Assembly: GCA_019635275.1 (NCBI GenBank)
Contig: JAHBZV010000023.1
Location: 1-44,461, forward strand
From: Burkholderiaceae bacterium
Lineage (GTDB): Bacteria; Pseudomonadota; Gammaproteobacteria; Burkholderiales; Burkholderiaceae_E
Direction: 5' to 3'
Length of the DNA stretch: 44,461 nucleotides
Below the pieces are notes generated by a model. The model ran no database searches. It worked only from the letters and a program-made list of their open reading frames with translations, and was not told the DNA's origin. Of the stretch, positions 15,750 to 22,785 are shown piece after piece (the stretch's first letter is position 1; the number at the start of each line of letters is the position of its first letter). The translations under genes were made by a program, and so were the position numbers.

Positions 15750-16504
15750 CACGCCTTCACGTAGACCCAGCCCTCTTGCAGGCGCCGCACGACCTCGTCG
15801 AGCGCCGAGCTGGCCTGGCGTACGCCGGGAAGCAATTGAACCGTCGCGCCACGCTCGCGCAGTCGCTCGAGCGTCTGGCCGCAGGCGATGAACGACAGCT
15901 CGGGATAGGCCGCCTGCAGCGCCGCGATGCGCGCCGGATACGGCGATGCGCCGACGCGCAGCAGGTCGATGCCACCGATGTTGGCGACGACCTCGATGGC
16001 CACCGGCCGTCCGGCGGCACGCGCGTCGCGCAGCAATCCCTCGATGCCGTCGAGTGCCGGGCCGAGGTGGGCCTTGTCGGACGAGGCGATGTGAACCAGC
16101 ACGCGGTCGGCCGAGGCCTGTCGCACCGCTTCGAGGTTGCTGCCGACCAGCCCGGCGCGCTGCACCGGGTCGTCCGGTGCGCTCGCCCATGCCAGTGCGC
16201 TCGCGAGGCCGCCCGGCAGCCAGCGATGAGCCTGCCAGCCCACCAGTGCGGCGACGAGCGCCACCGCCAGCAGCGCCGCGGCCGCCGGGCGACGCCGCGG
16301 CGGCTCGGGGGGCGCGAAGCGCGGCGCTGCGTCGCGGTACGCTGCGCGAACCATCTCCTTGACCAGGCGCGTGCGGCAGACCTGGTCGCGCAGGCGCGGA
16401 TCGTTGCCCATTCGCTCGAGCCACTCGGCGCTTTCGCGCGCGTCGAGCTGGCCGTCGACGAAGGCGCTCTGCATCTCGTCGGAGAGGCGCTGCGGCTGGC
16501 TCAT
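15749..16504 (-). CDS. Membrane anti-sigma factor with periplasmic DsrE-like domain
   Basis: 251 residues. Cytoplasmic N-terminus 1-70 ('LSDEMQSAFVDGQLDARESAEWLERMGNDPRLRDQV') resembles RseA/FecR-type anti-sigma domains, without a HxxxCxxC zinc motif. One TM helix spans about 73-95, then a periplasmic domain (about 130-251) resembles the DsrE fold: 'RVLVHIASSD', 'AIEVVANIGGIDLL', 'SFIACGQT' with Cys208, and the end 'LQEGWVYVKA'. The same features occur in the secreted DsrE-like lipoprotein encoded just across the divergent promoter (Cys105, end 'QREGWAYIRP'). The ATG overlaps the sigma factor stop (ATGA). The topology suggests an envelope sensor that holds the sigma factor; the DsrE domain as the signal-receiving part is inference. 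Confidence 0.8.
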   Translation of the reverse strand: MSQPQRLSDEMQSAFVDGQLDARESAEWLERMGNDPRLRDQVCRTRLVKEMVRAAYRDAAPRFAPPEPPRRRPAAAALLAVALVAALVGWQAHRWLPGGLASALAWASAPDDPVQRAGLVGSNLEAVRQASADRVLVHIASSDKAHLGPALDGIEGLLRDARAAGRPVAIEVVANIGGIDLLRVGASPYPARIAALQAAYPELSFIACGQTLERLRERGATVQLLPGVRQASSALDEVVRRLQEGWVYVKA

Positions 16505-17055
16505 CGGCGGCTCCCCAGCGCGATGACCTGCGCGCTAGCGCGTTCGTCGGTGAGCGTGTCGCGCAGCGTCGCGCGCGCGCGGCACAGCCGGCTCATGACC
16601 GTGCCGATCGGAATGCCCAGCGCCAGCGCCACCTCCGCGTAGCTCAGCTCCTCGAGGTCGACCAGCGTGACCACCTGACGCTGGCCGAGCGGCAGCCGCG
16701 CAATTGCGGCGCGTACCCGCGCCACGATCTCGGCCGTCGCACGTTCGTCTTCCGGCGTGGGCGCGGTGCCCGGCATCTCGTCGGCGAGCTCGTCGATGTC
16801 GTCGTGGACCCGCTGGCGCCGCAGGTGGTCGCGAAAGCCGTTGTTCAGGATCGCGAACAGCCATCCCTTGAGCCGCTCGGCGTCGCGCAGTTGCGCGTGG
16901 CGTGACAGCGCCTTGAGCAGCGTCTCCTGGACGAGGTCTTCGGCCAGCGCCCGGTCGTGGCACCATGAAAAGGCGACCCGGTACAGGGCGGGGCGACACG
17001 ACTCGACCTCCTGCCGGAGGGAGGGTGCACCGAAGAGCAGGCTTCTGAGATCCAT
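16501..17055 (-). CDS. ECF-subfamily RNA polymerase sigma factor
   Basis: 184 residues with sigma region 2 ('YRVAFSWCHDRALAEDLVQETLLKAL', about 25-50, and 'LKGWLFAILNNGFRDHLRR') and region 4 ('ARLPLGQRQVVTLVDLEELSYAEVALALGIPIGTVMSRLCRARATL', about 120-165). There is no region 1.1 or 3, as expected for ECF factors. It is first in the sigma / anti-sigma / DAHP synthase operon. A GGAATA-N16-CGTCTA promoter upstream indicates autoregulation. The -10 ends 7 nt before the ATG, so the transcript may be leaderless; no later in-frame ATG with a ribosome site is seen before conserved region 2. Confidence 0.93.
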   Translation of the reverse strand: MDLRSLLFGAPSLRQEVESCRPALYRVAFSWCHDRALAEDLVQETLLKALSRHAQLRDAERLKGWLFAILNNGFRDHLRRQRVHDDIDELADEMPGTAPTPEDERATAEIVARVRAAIARLPLGQRQVVTLVDLEELSYAEVALALGIPIGTVMSRLCRARATLRDTLTDERASAQVIALGSRR

Positions 17056-17062
17056 GTCCGGT

Positions 17063-17090
17063 TAGACGCGCGGGAAGCCGCCAGTATTCC
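17063..17090 (-). promoter_or_regulatory. Probable ECF-type autoregulated promoter of the sigma operon
   Basis: Minus strand: GGAATA (17090-17085), 16-bp spacer, CGTCTA (17068-17063). GGAA in the -35 and CGTC in the -10 are the hallmarks of many ECF sigma promoters. The divergent promoter for the DsrE lipoprotein has the identical -35, identical spacing and a -10 differing at one base. Predicted transcription start 17055-17057, at the ATG itself. Confidence 0.7.
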
Positions 17091-17142
17091 ACCGACGGCC
17101 TCGCGCCGCCACCCGCGGGCGACACCCGGGGGCGGCCGGCAC

Positions 17143-17170
17143 GGAATAAAGGCGCGGCCGCGTGCGTCCA
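17143..17170 (+). promoter_or_regulatory. Probable ECF-type promoter of the DsrE-like lipoprotein gene
   Basis: GGAATA (17143-17148), 16-bp spacer, CGTCCA (17165-17170). It matches the divergent sigma-operon promoter in -35, spacing and five of six -10 bases. The predicted start is near 17177, giving a leader of about 49 nt. This puts the lipoprotein in the regulon of the adjacent sigma factor. Confidence 0.68.
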
Positions 17171-17225
17171 GACAGCGGGAGACAGGCGAGCCATCCGGTC
17201 GCCGCGCCCAACGAGGAGACGACAC

Positions 17226-17666
17226 ATGCAACGCAGATTGGCGCTTGCCCTGGGCGCGGCGATCCTGAGCGGCGCGCTCGGCGCCTGCAGCACCACGGCG
17301 CCCGGGCCTGCCGCCCAGGCCGAGATGAAGAAGGTCGTGTTCCAGGTCAGCGAAGCGGACCCGAAGAACTGGAACCTGGCGCTGAACAACCTGCGCAACG
17401 TCCAGCAGGCGATCGGCAAGGACAAGGTCATGACCGAGCTCGTCGTCTACGGGCCCGGAATCGCGATGCTGAAGGCCGAATCGAAGGTCGAGCCGCGCGT
17501 CACGCAAGCGCTGACCGACGGCGTCAGGGTCGTCGCCTGCGAGAACACCATGCACGCGCAGAAACTCACCAAGGCCGACATGATCCCCGGCATCGGCTAC
17601 GTGCCGGGCGGCGTCGTCGAGCTGATGGAGCGCCAGCGCGAGGGCTGGGCGTACATCCGGCCTTAG
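17226..17666 (+). CDS. DsrE-family lipoprotein
   Basis: 146 residues. A lipoprotein signal peptide ends in LGAC with lipidated Cys21; Ser follows, which favours outer-membrane sorting by the +2 rule. The mature part is a DsrE-like domain: 'KKVVFQVSEADPKNWNLALNNLRNVQQAIG', 'ELVVYGPGIAMLKAE', 'VVACENTM' with conserved Cys105, and 'PGGVVELMERQREGWAYIRP'. DsrE-family proteins carry persulfide on such a cysteine in sulfur-relay systems, but many members are uncharacterised. Its domain is a recognisable relative of the periplasmic half of the anti-sigma factor across the divergent promoter, so it may be a decoy, partner or signal carrier for it (inference). A strong hairpin follows. Confidence 0.85.
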   Translation: MQRRLALALGAAILSGALGACSTTAPGPAAQAEMKKVVFQVSEADPKNWNLALNNLRNVQQAIGKDKVMTELVVYGPGIAMLKAESKVEPRVTQALTDGVRVVACENTMHAQKLTKADMIPGIGYVPGGVVELMERQREGWAYIRP

Positions 17667-17684
17667 GCCACGCGTCGATCGGAC

Positions 17685-17710
17685 CCCGTCCCGGCGCAAG
17701 CCGGGGCGGG
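17685..17710. terminator. Bidirectional hairpin between the DsrE lipoprotein gene and trxC
   Basis: CCCGTCCCGGC (17685-17695), GCAA tetraloop (a GNRA type) and GCCGGGGCGGG (17700-17710): an 11-bp stem with one G-U pair between two convergent genes. No T-run on either side, so termination may need Rho or the hairpin may only stabilise the 3' ends. Confidence 0.6.
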
Positions 17711-17742
17711 TTCGCCCCACGGGGGTCGATTCCTGGGTCGAT

Positions 17743-18171
17743 TCAGGCGCCGATCCAGGCTTCGATCTGCGCGGCAGTCATCGCGCCGGCGCTGCGGCGC
17801 ACTTCGCGCCCGCCCTGGAACAGCGCGATCGTCGGGATGCTGCGGATCGCGTAGCGCTGGCTGAGCCCGGGGTTTGCATCGGTGTCGACCTTCAGGAACT
17901 GCACGCGCCCGGCGAGCTTCCTGGCCGCCTGCTCGAACTGCGGCGCCATCATCCGGCACGGCCCGCACCAGCTGGCCCAGAAGTCGACGACGACCGGCAG
18001 GTCGGTGCGGCGCAGATAGTCCTGGAAGCGCGCGTCGTCCATTTCGACCGGCTTGCCCGGAAAGAGCGCTTGGCCGCAGGCGCCGCAATCGGGGTGCTGG
18101 CCGACCCGCTCGGCAGGCAGGCGGTTGGTCTTGCCGCAATGCGGGCAGACGGCGTGGATCGGGTCGGACAT
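17743..18171 (-). CDS. trxC: Thioredoxin 2 (zinc-binding thioredoxin)
   Basis: 142 residues. The N-terminal zinc ribbon (Cys9-X2-Cys12 and Cys29-X2-Cys32) is followed by a thioredoxin fold with active site WCGPC (Cys69, Cys72), '[25 protein letters not shown]' and the cis-proline in 'SIPT'. It is a cytoplasmic disulfide reductase; E. coli TrxC belongs to the OxyR oxidative-stress regulon. It is convergent with the DsrE-like lipoprotein gene. Whether it belongs functionally to the ECF/DsrE unit is unknown, but the shared redox theme is worth noting. Confidence 0.95.
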   Translation of the reverse strand: MSDPIHAVCPHCGKTNRLPAERVGQHPDCGACGQALFPGKPVEMDDARFQDYLRRTDLPVVVDFWASWCGPCRMMAPQFEQAARKLAGRVQFLKVDTDANPGLSQRYAIRSIPTIALFQGGREVRRSAGAMTAAQIEAWIGA

Positions 18172-18277
18172 CGTCGGGGCTCCAGGTCGGGGGCGGCACG
18201 CGGGAACGCCGCGTCGCGCCGGTCTGGCACGACGCCGCCTGGCGTCGACATGGGGCGCGCCGACGCAATCTCAAGAG

Positions 18278-18293
18278 GGGCCTGCACGGGCCC
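18278..18293 (-). other. Short GC hairpin between the SMP-30 gene and trxC
   Basis: GGGCC (18278-18282), six-base loop, GGCCC (18289-18293), lying 29 nt downstream of the SMP-30-family stop codon on the minus strand. It could mark the 3' end of that transcript; there is no T-run. The remaining ~120 bp up to trxC show no other clear signal. Confidence 0.3.
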
Positions 18294-18321
18294 TTCGGCG
18301 ATGAAGGCGCTTTGCGGCGCG

Positions 18322-19251
18322 TCAGGCGTTGAAGTTCAGCCGCAGCCCGGGGATCGCCCAGTCGTCGATGGCCACCAGGCGCCCGCTGCCCGACAGCGTC
18401 ACGAAGAGGGTGCGCAGATCGGGCCCGCCGAAGCAGCGGTTGGTCGTGTACCGGTCGGGCAGCGGCAGGTGCCGGCAGATGCGGCCGTCGGGCGAAACGA
18501 TCGTGAGGCCGCCGTGCAGCAGGGTGGCGACGTACAGGTTGCCCAGCGCATCGACGGCCATCGAGTCGAAGCGCTGGTAGTGGCGGCCCGGCGCCGCGGT
18601 GACGAGGCGGCCGCCGTGCGGCGAGGGCCAGGCGTCCTTGCGCAATCGCCCCGGTGCGGTGACGTCGAACGCCCAGACGCGTGCGCCCTCCGTCTCGGCG
18701 TAGTACAGCGTGGCGCCATCGGGCGACAGCGCGATGCCGTTCGGAGTCATGACCGGACGCGCGGCGGCGACGATCGAGCGGCCGTCGGCGCGGGCGTAGT
18801 ACAGCGCCCCGCGGTCCATGTCGCGCTCGCGAACCTTGCCGAGGTCGGTGAACCAGAAGGCGCCTTCGGCATCGAAGACGAGGTCGTTCGGCCCGCGCAG
18901 CCCGTGGCCGTCGACCTGCTCGTAGAGACGCTCGCTGCGGCCCGTGGCGAGGTCGACGCGCTCGATGCGGCCGGTGTCGTAGTCGTCGGCCTGCGCCACC
19001 GGGCGCACGCAGCCGTCGGCTTCGGTGACCCAGCGAAAGCCGCCGTTGTTGCAGACGTAGACCGCGCCGTCGGGACCGATGGCTGCACCGTTCGGCCCGC
19101 CGCCGAGCTGCGCGACCACCGACACCTTCCCGCCGGGCGAGACCCGCGTCAGCGTGCCGCGCGCGATCTCGACCAGCAGCACCGAGCCGTCGTCCATGGC
19201 AACCGGGCCCTCGGGGAACTGCAGGCCGGATGCGATCTCGCGGATCTTCAT
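18322..19251 (-). CDS. SMP-30/gluconolactonase/LRE family hydrolase
   Basis: 309 residues. The six-bladed propeller pattern of SMP-30 lactonases is visible: 'GLQFPEGPVAMDDGSVLLVEI' (metal-ligand Glu), 'GGGPNGAAIGPDGAVYVCNNGG', 'GPNDLVFDAEGAFWFTDLG' (Asn and Asp), 'TPNGIALSPDGATLYYAET' and 'DSMAVDALGNLYVA'. Members hydrolyse sugar lactones or related esters with one divalent metal; the substrate here is unknown. The start was placed at 19251 (MKIREIASG) because the 67 codons upstream read through the response-regulator gene in another frame. It lies 20 nt after that gene on the same strand, so the two are probably co-transcribed. Confidence 0.85.
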   Translation of the reverse strand: MKIREIASGLQFPEGPVAMDDGSVLLVEIARGTLTRVSPGGKVSVVAQLGGGPNGAAIGPDGAVYVCNNGGFRWVTEADGCVRPVAQADDYDTGRIERVDLATGRSERLYEQVDGHGLRGPNDLVFDAEGAFWFTDLGKVRERDMDRGALYYARADGRSIVAAARPVMTPNGIALSPDGATLYYAETEGARVWAFDVTAPGRLRKDAWPSPHGGRLVTAAPGRHYQRFDSMAVDALGNLYVATLLHGGLTIVSPDGRICRHLPLPDRYTTNRCFGGPDLRTLFVTLSGSGRLVAIDDWAIPGLRLNFNA

Positions 19252-19271
19252 GGCCGCTGCGAATCGTCGGC

Positions 19272-19931
19272 TCAGTCGATCATTCGCAGGCCGAGCCGGC
19301 TCGCGGCGATCACGGCCTGCGTGCGGTTGCGCACGCCGAGCGCGCGCAGCACGGCGCTGACGTGGACCTTCACCGTGCCTTCGGCCAGGTCGAGTTGCCG
19401 GCAGATGAGCTTGTTCGGCAGGCCGCGCAGGATGAGGCGCAGCACGTCGCACTGCCGATCGGTGAGGCCGAGCCCGCGCGGATCGCTGCCGGCGCTGCGC
19501 AGGCGGATCGGCTCGTTGGCGTCGCGACGCGGGTCGATGGCTTCCCGCGGGACGTAGACGTGGCCCGACGCGATCAGCCGCAACGCATGCGTGATGACGT
19601 CGGCATGGTAGGTCTTCGGGATGTAGCCGGCCGCGCCCAGGTCGAGGCAGCGAAGAATGGTCTCGCGGTCGATCTCGGCCGAGAGCACCACCGTCGGCAG
19701 CTGCGGATATTGGGCGCGCAGCGCCTTCAACGCCTCGAAGCCGGCGCTGTCGGGCAGGTTCAGGTCGAGCAGCGTGAAGTCGTAGGCGGTATTCAACGCG
19801 AGCAGCCGACGCGCCTCGGCGAAGCTGGCCGCGAGGTCGATGCGGCTGCCCGGAGCGACCGTGTCCATGGTCATTCGGACAGCGTCGCGCATCAGCGGAT
19901 GGTCGTCGATGATCAGCACGCAGACCGCCAT
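19272..19931 (-). CDS. LuxR/NarL-family response regulator (orphan)
   Basis: 219 residues. Receiver domain 1-120 with acidic pair Asp9-Asp10, phosphoacceptor Asp56 ('FTLLDLNLPDSAG') and Lys106 ('GYIPKT'); LuxR-type HTH at about 153-210 ('LGLTDRQCDVLRLILRGLPNKLICRQLDLAEGTVKVHVSAVLRALGVRNRTQAV'). No histidine kinase is adjacent. GGGAGAG 6 nt upstream supports the ATG at 19931; the frame continues upstream without a plausible start. A good sigma-70 promoter precedes it. Target genes unknown; the downstream lactonase gene is at least in the same transcript. Confidence 0.92.
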   Translation of the reverse strand: MAVCVLIIDDHPLMRDAVRMTMDTVAPGSRIDLAASFAEARRLLALNTAYDFTLLDLNLPDSAGFEALKALRAQYPQLPTVVLSAEIDRETILRCLDLGAAGYIPKTYHADVITHALRLIASGHVYVPREAIDPRRDANEPIRLRSAGSDPRGLGLTDRQCDVLRLILRGLPNKLICRQLDLAEGTVKVHVSAVLRALGVRNRTQAVIAASRLGLRMID

Positions 19932-19968
19932 GATCGCTCTCCCTGGATCGTGTTCTTCGGGACGATCG

Positions 19969-19997
19969 TTTTTACGGGCGCAGCCCGGGCGCGTCAA
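19969..19997 (-). promoter_or_regulatory. Sigma-70 promoter of the response-regulator gene
   Basis: Minus strand TTGACG (19997-19992), 17-bp spacer, TAAAAA (19974-19969). The predicted start near 19962 gives a leader of about 31 nt containing the GGGAGAG ribosome site. The 258-bp gap to modA otherwise holds a 12-bp palindrome GGCCAAATGGCC (20027-20038) of unknown role and the Mo-box. Confidence 0.5.
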
Positions 19998-20111
19998 TAC
20001 GACCGGCGCATGAAATGGGCGCACTCGGCCAAATGGCCTAGCGTCCTGCGCCGGGGGCGCGCGTGCAGCCGACGTGGGCGGGCGCCCCGTTTGCTTCGAA
20101 TCTGCCCGCGA

Positions 20112-20155
20112 TTTGCCGCGCTTGGGAAAGCGCTATATTCTTTGTGTCATAACGC
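20112..20155 (+). promoter_or_regulatory. mod operon promoter with ModE-type Mo-box
   Basis: TTTGCC (20112-20117) and TATATT (20134-20139), 16 bp apart, form a plausible promoter. An imperfect inverted repeat covers its -10: GCGCTATAT (20130-20138), 8-bp centre, TCATAACGC (20147-20155). CG(C/T)TATA...ATAACG resembles the ModE operator (Mo-box), which represses modABC when molybdate is plentiful. A ModE-like gene lies at the end of the operon, which supports the reading. Confidence 0.6.
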
Positions 20156-20189
20156 TTGCCGAACCGCCCTGCGCATCGTCCCGACCGCC

Positions 20190-21020
20190 GTGCCCTTGCC
20201 CGAATTGCTCCGGACTGCATCGCCTGGTCGCCGGCAGGCCGTGGCCGGCGCGCTGGCGATCGTGCTGTCGGGCGCTTGGTGTCGGCCAGCCCGGGCCGGT
20301 GAGGCGGCGGCGATCGCCGCGGCCGCCGACCTGAAGTTCGCGCTGGCGGAAATCGCGCCGCGCTTCCAGGCCGACACCGGTCATGCGCTGAAGCTCACCT
20401 TCGGCTCGTCGGGCAACTTCACGCAGCAGATCGCCCAAGGGGCGCCGTTCGAGCTCTTCCTGTCGGCCGACGAGCAGTACGTGTTCCAGCTCGCCGACGC
20501 GGGCCGGGTTCGCGATCGCGGCACGCTCTATGCGGTGGGGCGCGTGGCGCTGTTCGCGCCGCACCGCTCGCCGCTGCAGGTCGATGCCCGCCTCGAGGGG
20601 TTGCGCCGGGCGCTCGACGCTGGCGAGATCAGGCGCTTCGCGATCGCCAACCCCGAGCATGCACCGTACGGGCGCGCGGCGCGCGCGGCGCTGCGGCACT
20701 CGGGCCTGTGGTCGCGGATCGAGCCGCTGCTGGTGCTCGGCGAGAACGCTTCGCAGGCGCTGCAGTTCGCTGCGTCGGGGTCGAGCCAGGGCGGCATCGT
20801 GCCGCTGTCGCTGTCGAAGGCGCCGCCGGTGGCGGCGCTGGGCCGCTTCGCGACGATTCCGGCCGACTGGCATGCCGGCGAACCCCTGCGGCAGCGGATG
20901 GTGCTGACGCGCCATGCGGGCACGGCGGCGAGGGCGTTCTACGACTACCTGCAGGGTCCGGCGGCGCGGGCGATCCTCGCGCGTTACGGGTTTGCGCTTC
21001 CCGGGGAGCCGTCGCAGTGA
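20190..21020 (+). CDS. modA: Molybdate ABC transporter substrate-binding protein
   Basis: 276 residues. After a signal peptide (ending ARAG) comes the ModA core: 'AAADLKFALAEIAPRFQADTG', 'LTFGSSGNFTQQIAQGAPFELFLSADEQYV' and 'IANPEHAPYGRAARAAL', with the Ser residues that bind the oxyanion. It binds molybdate or tungstate in the periplasm. The start is uncertain: GTG at 20190 is given; GTG at 20241 is also in frame and gives a shorter signal peptide. Neither has a strong ribosome site. First gene of modABC-modE, with GTGA coupling to modB. Confidence 0.9.
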   Translation: MPLPELLRTASPGRRQAVAGALAIVLSGAWCRPARAGEAAAIAAAADLKFALAEIAPRFQADTGHALKLTFGSSGNFTQQIAQGAPFELFLSADEQYVFQLADAGRVRDRGTLYAVGRVALFAPHRSPLQVDARLEGLRRALDAGEIRRFAIANPEHAPYGRAARAALRHSGLWSRIEPLLVLGENASQALQFAASGSSQGGIVPLSLSKAPPVAALGRFATIPADWHAGEPLRQRMVLTRHAGTAARAFYDYLQGPAARAILARYGFALPGEPSQ

Positions 21021-21694
21021 TCGACTGGGCCGCGGTCGTGCTGTCGGTCGAGCTGGCGCTGGCGACGCTGGCGGTGCTGATCCCGCTCGCGCTCCTGACC
21101 GCACGCCGGCTCGCGCAGATGCGCTCGCGCGCCAAGCCGTGGATCGAGGGGCTGCTGGCGCTGCCGCTCGTGCTGCCGCCGACGGTGATCGGCTACTACC
21201 TGCTGGTGGCGATGGGCGCCGGTTCGCCGCTGGGGCGGTGGTTCGAGGCCTTGTCGGGGCACACGCTGGCGTTCAGCTTCCCGGGGCTCGTCGCGGCCTC
21301 GGTGCTGTTCAACGTTCCGTTCGCCGTGCAGCCGATGCAGCGCGCCTTCGAGGCCATTCCGCTGGAGATCCACGAGGCTGCACGCTGTTGCGGACTCGGC
21401 GCCGGGCGGGCGTTGTGGCGGATCGAGTTGCCGTTGGCGTGGCCGGGCATCCTGTCGGCGCTGGTGATGACCTTCGCACACACGCTGGGCGAGTTCGGCG
21501 TCGTGCTGATGGTCGGGGGCAACATCGCGGGCGAGACGCGCACGGTGTCGATCTCGATCTACGACAGTGCGCAGTCGTTCGACCATGCCGCGGCCGGGGC
21601 GATGTCGCTGCTGCTGCTCGCGGTCTCGCTGGTGACGATCGCGGTCAGCTACGGGTTGGGCGGGCGCCCGTCGTGGCGCGGGCGCGCGCCATGA
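21017..21694 (+). CDS. modB: Molybdate ABC transporter permease
   Basis: 225 residues and five TM segments. 'LPLVLPPTVIGYYLLV' is the ModB N-terminal signature and 'EIHEAARCCGLGAGRALWRIELPLAWPGILSALVMTFAHTLGEFGVVLMVGGNI' contains the EAA coupling loop. It forms the inner-membrane channel contacted by ModC. GTG start at 21017 with GGGGAG upstream and overlap with the modA stop; its stop overlaps the modC ATG. Confidence 0.95.
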   Translation: MIDWAAVVLSVELALATLAVLIPLALLTARRLAQMRSRAKPWIEGLLALPLVLPPTVIGYYLLVAMGAGSPLGRWFEALSGHTLAFSFPGLVAASVLFNVPFAVQPMQRAFEAIPLEIHEAARCCGLGAGRALWRIELPLAWPGILSALVMTFAHTLGEFGVVLMVGGNIAGETRTVSISIYDSAQSFDHAAAGAMSLLLLAVSLVTIAVSYGLGGRPSWRGRAP

Positions 21695-22785
21695 GCCTGG
21701 CGCTGGCGCTGCACCACGACGGGCCACCGCTCGAGTTCGTCGCCGAGGTGCCTGCCGGCTGCATCACCGCGCTGGTCGGGCCGTCGGGCAGCGGCAAGAC
21801 CTCGATCCTGCGCGCCGTTGCAGGCTTGCTGCGCGTCAGGCGCGCGCGCATCGCGTTCGGCGACGACGTCTGGGACGACGCACAGCATCATCGCGAGACG
21901 CGAGATCGCCCGATCGGCCTGGTGCCGCAGGGCTACGCGCTGTTCCCGCACCTGACCGTGCAGTCCAACGTCGAAACCGCGCTGCTTCACCTCGATGCCG
22001 CGCGACGCAGGCAGCGCGCGAGCGAGTGCATCGCGCTCGCGCACGTCGCCGGCCTCGAGCGGCGCCGGCCGCACGAGCTCTCGGGCGGCCAGAAGCAGCG
22101 CGTGGCGCTGGCCCGGGCGATCGCGCGCGACCCGAAGGTGCTGCTGCTCGACGAGCCGTTCTCGGCGGTCGACCGCAGCACCCGCAAGCGGCTGTACGTC
22201 GAGCTGCGGCGCCTTCACGCACGGCTCGGCAACACGATCGTGCTGGTCACGCACGATCTCGACGAGGCCGCGCAACTTGCCTCGCACCTGCTGCTGGTGC
22301 GGCACGGCCGCTTGCTGCAGGCCGGGCCGACGACCGAGGTGCTGACGCGTCCGCGTGACGAGGCGGCGGCGCGCCTGCTCGACATCCCCAACGTGTTCGA
22401 CGCGCGGGCCGACGCCGCCCGCGCCGGCGAGCCGCCGCTGCTTCGATGGGGGCCGCACGTGTTGCGCGCGGTGGCGAGCGCGAAGGTGCCGGCCGGCGCG
22501 TCGCTTCGCTGGGCCGTGCTGCCGTCGAACGTGCTGCTCGTGCGCGCCGACAAGCCCAGGCAGCACCTCGAGAACCTCGTCGACGCGACGGTGGACGAAG
22601 TGATCGAACTCGGCGCCGAGGCGCTGGCCTGGCTGCGTCCGCGCGGCCTGCCGGACGAGCGCCTGCAGATGCGCCTGCCGGCGCGCGCGTTGCGTACGCA
22701 CTCGGTGCGTGCGGGCGCCGAGGTCACGGTGTGCCTGCGCGCCGCAGACCTGGTGCTGCTCGAGGCGGAAGGAGATCGCGCGTGA
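21691..22785 (+). CDS. modC: Molybdate ABC transporter ATP-binding protein
   Basis: 364 residues. Walker A GPSGSGKT (30-37), Q-loop 'LVPQGYALFPHLTV' (78-90), signature LSGGQKQR (130-137), Walker B VLLLDEP (150-156) and H-loop 'LVTHD' are intact. A C-terminal TOBE-like domain (about 250-364) ends 'GAEVTVCLRAADLVLLE'. It powers molybdate import. ATGA overlap with modB and GTGA overlap with the ModE-like gene. Confidence 0.95.
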   Translation: MSLALALHHDGPPLEFVAEVPAGCITALVGPSGSGKTSILRAVAGLLRVRRARIAFGDDVWDDAQHHRETRDRPIGLVPQGYALFPHLTVQSNVETALLHLDAARRRQRASECIALAHVAGLERRRPHELSGGQKQRVALARAIARDPKVLLLDEPFSAVDRSTRKRLYVELRRLHARLGNTIVLVTHDLDEAAQLASHLLLVRHGRLLQAGPTTEVLTRPRDEAAARLLDIPNVFDARADAARAGEPPLLRWGPHVLRAVASAKVPAGASLRWAVLPSNVLLVRADKPRQHLENLVDATVDEVIELGAEALAWLRPRGLPDERLQMRLPARALRTHSVRAGAEVTVCLRAADLVLLEAEGDRA

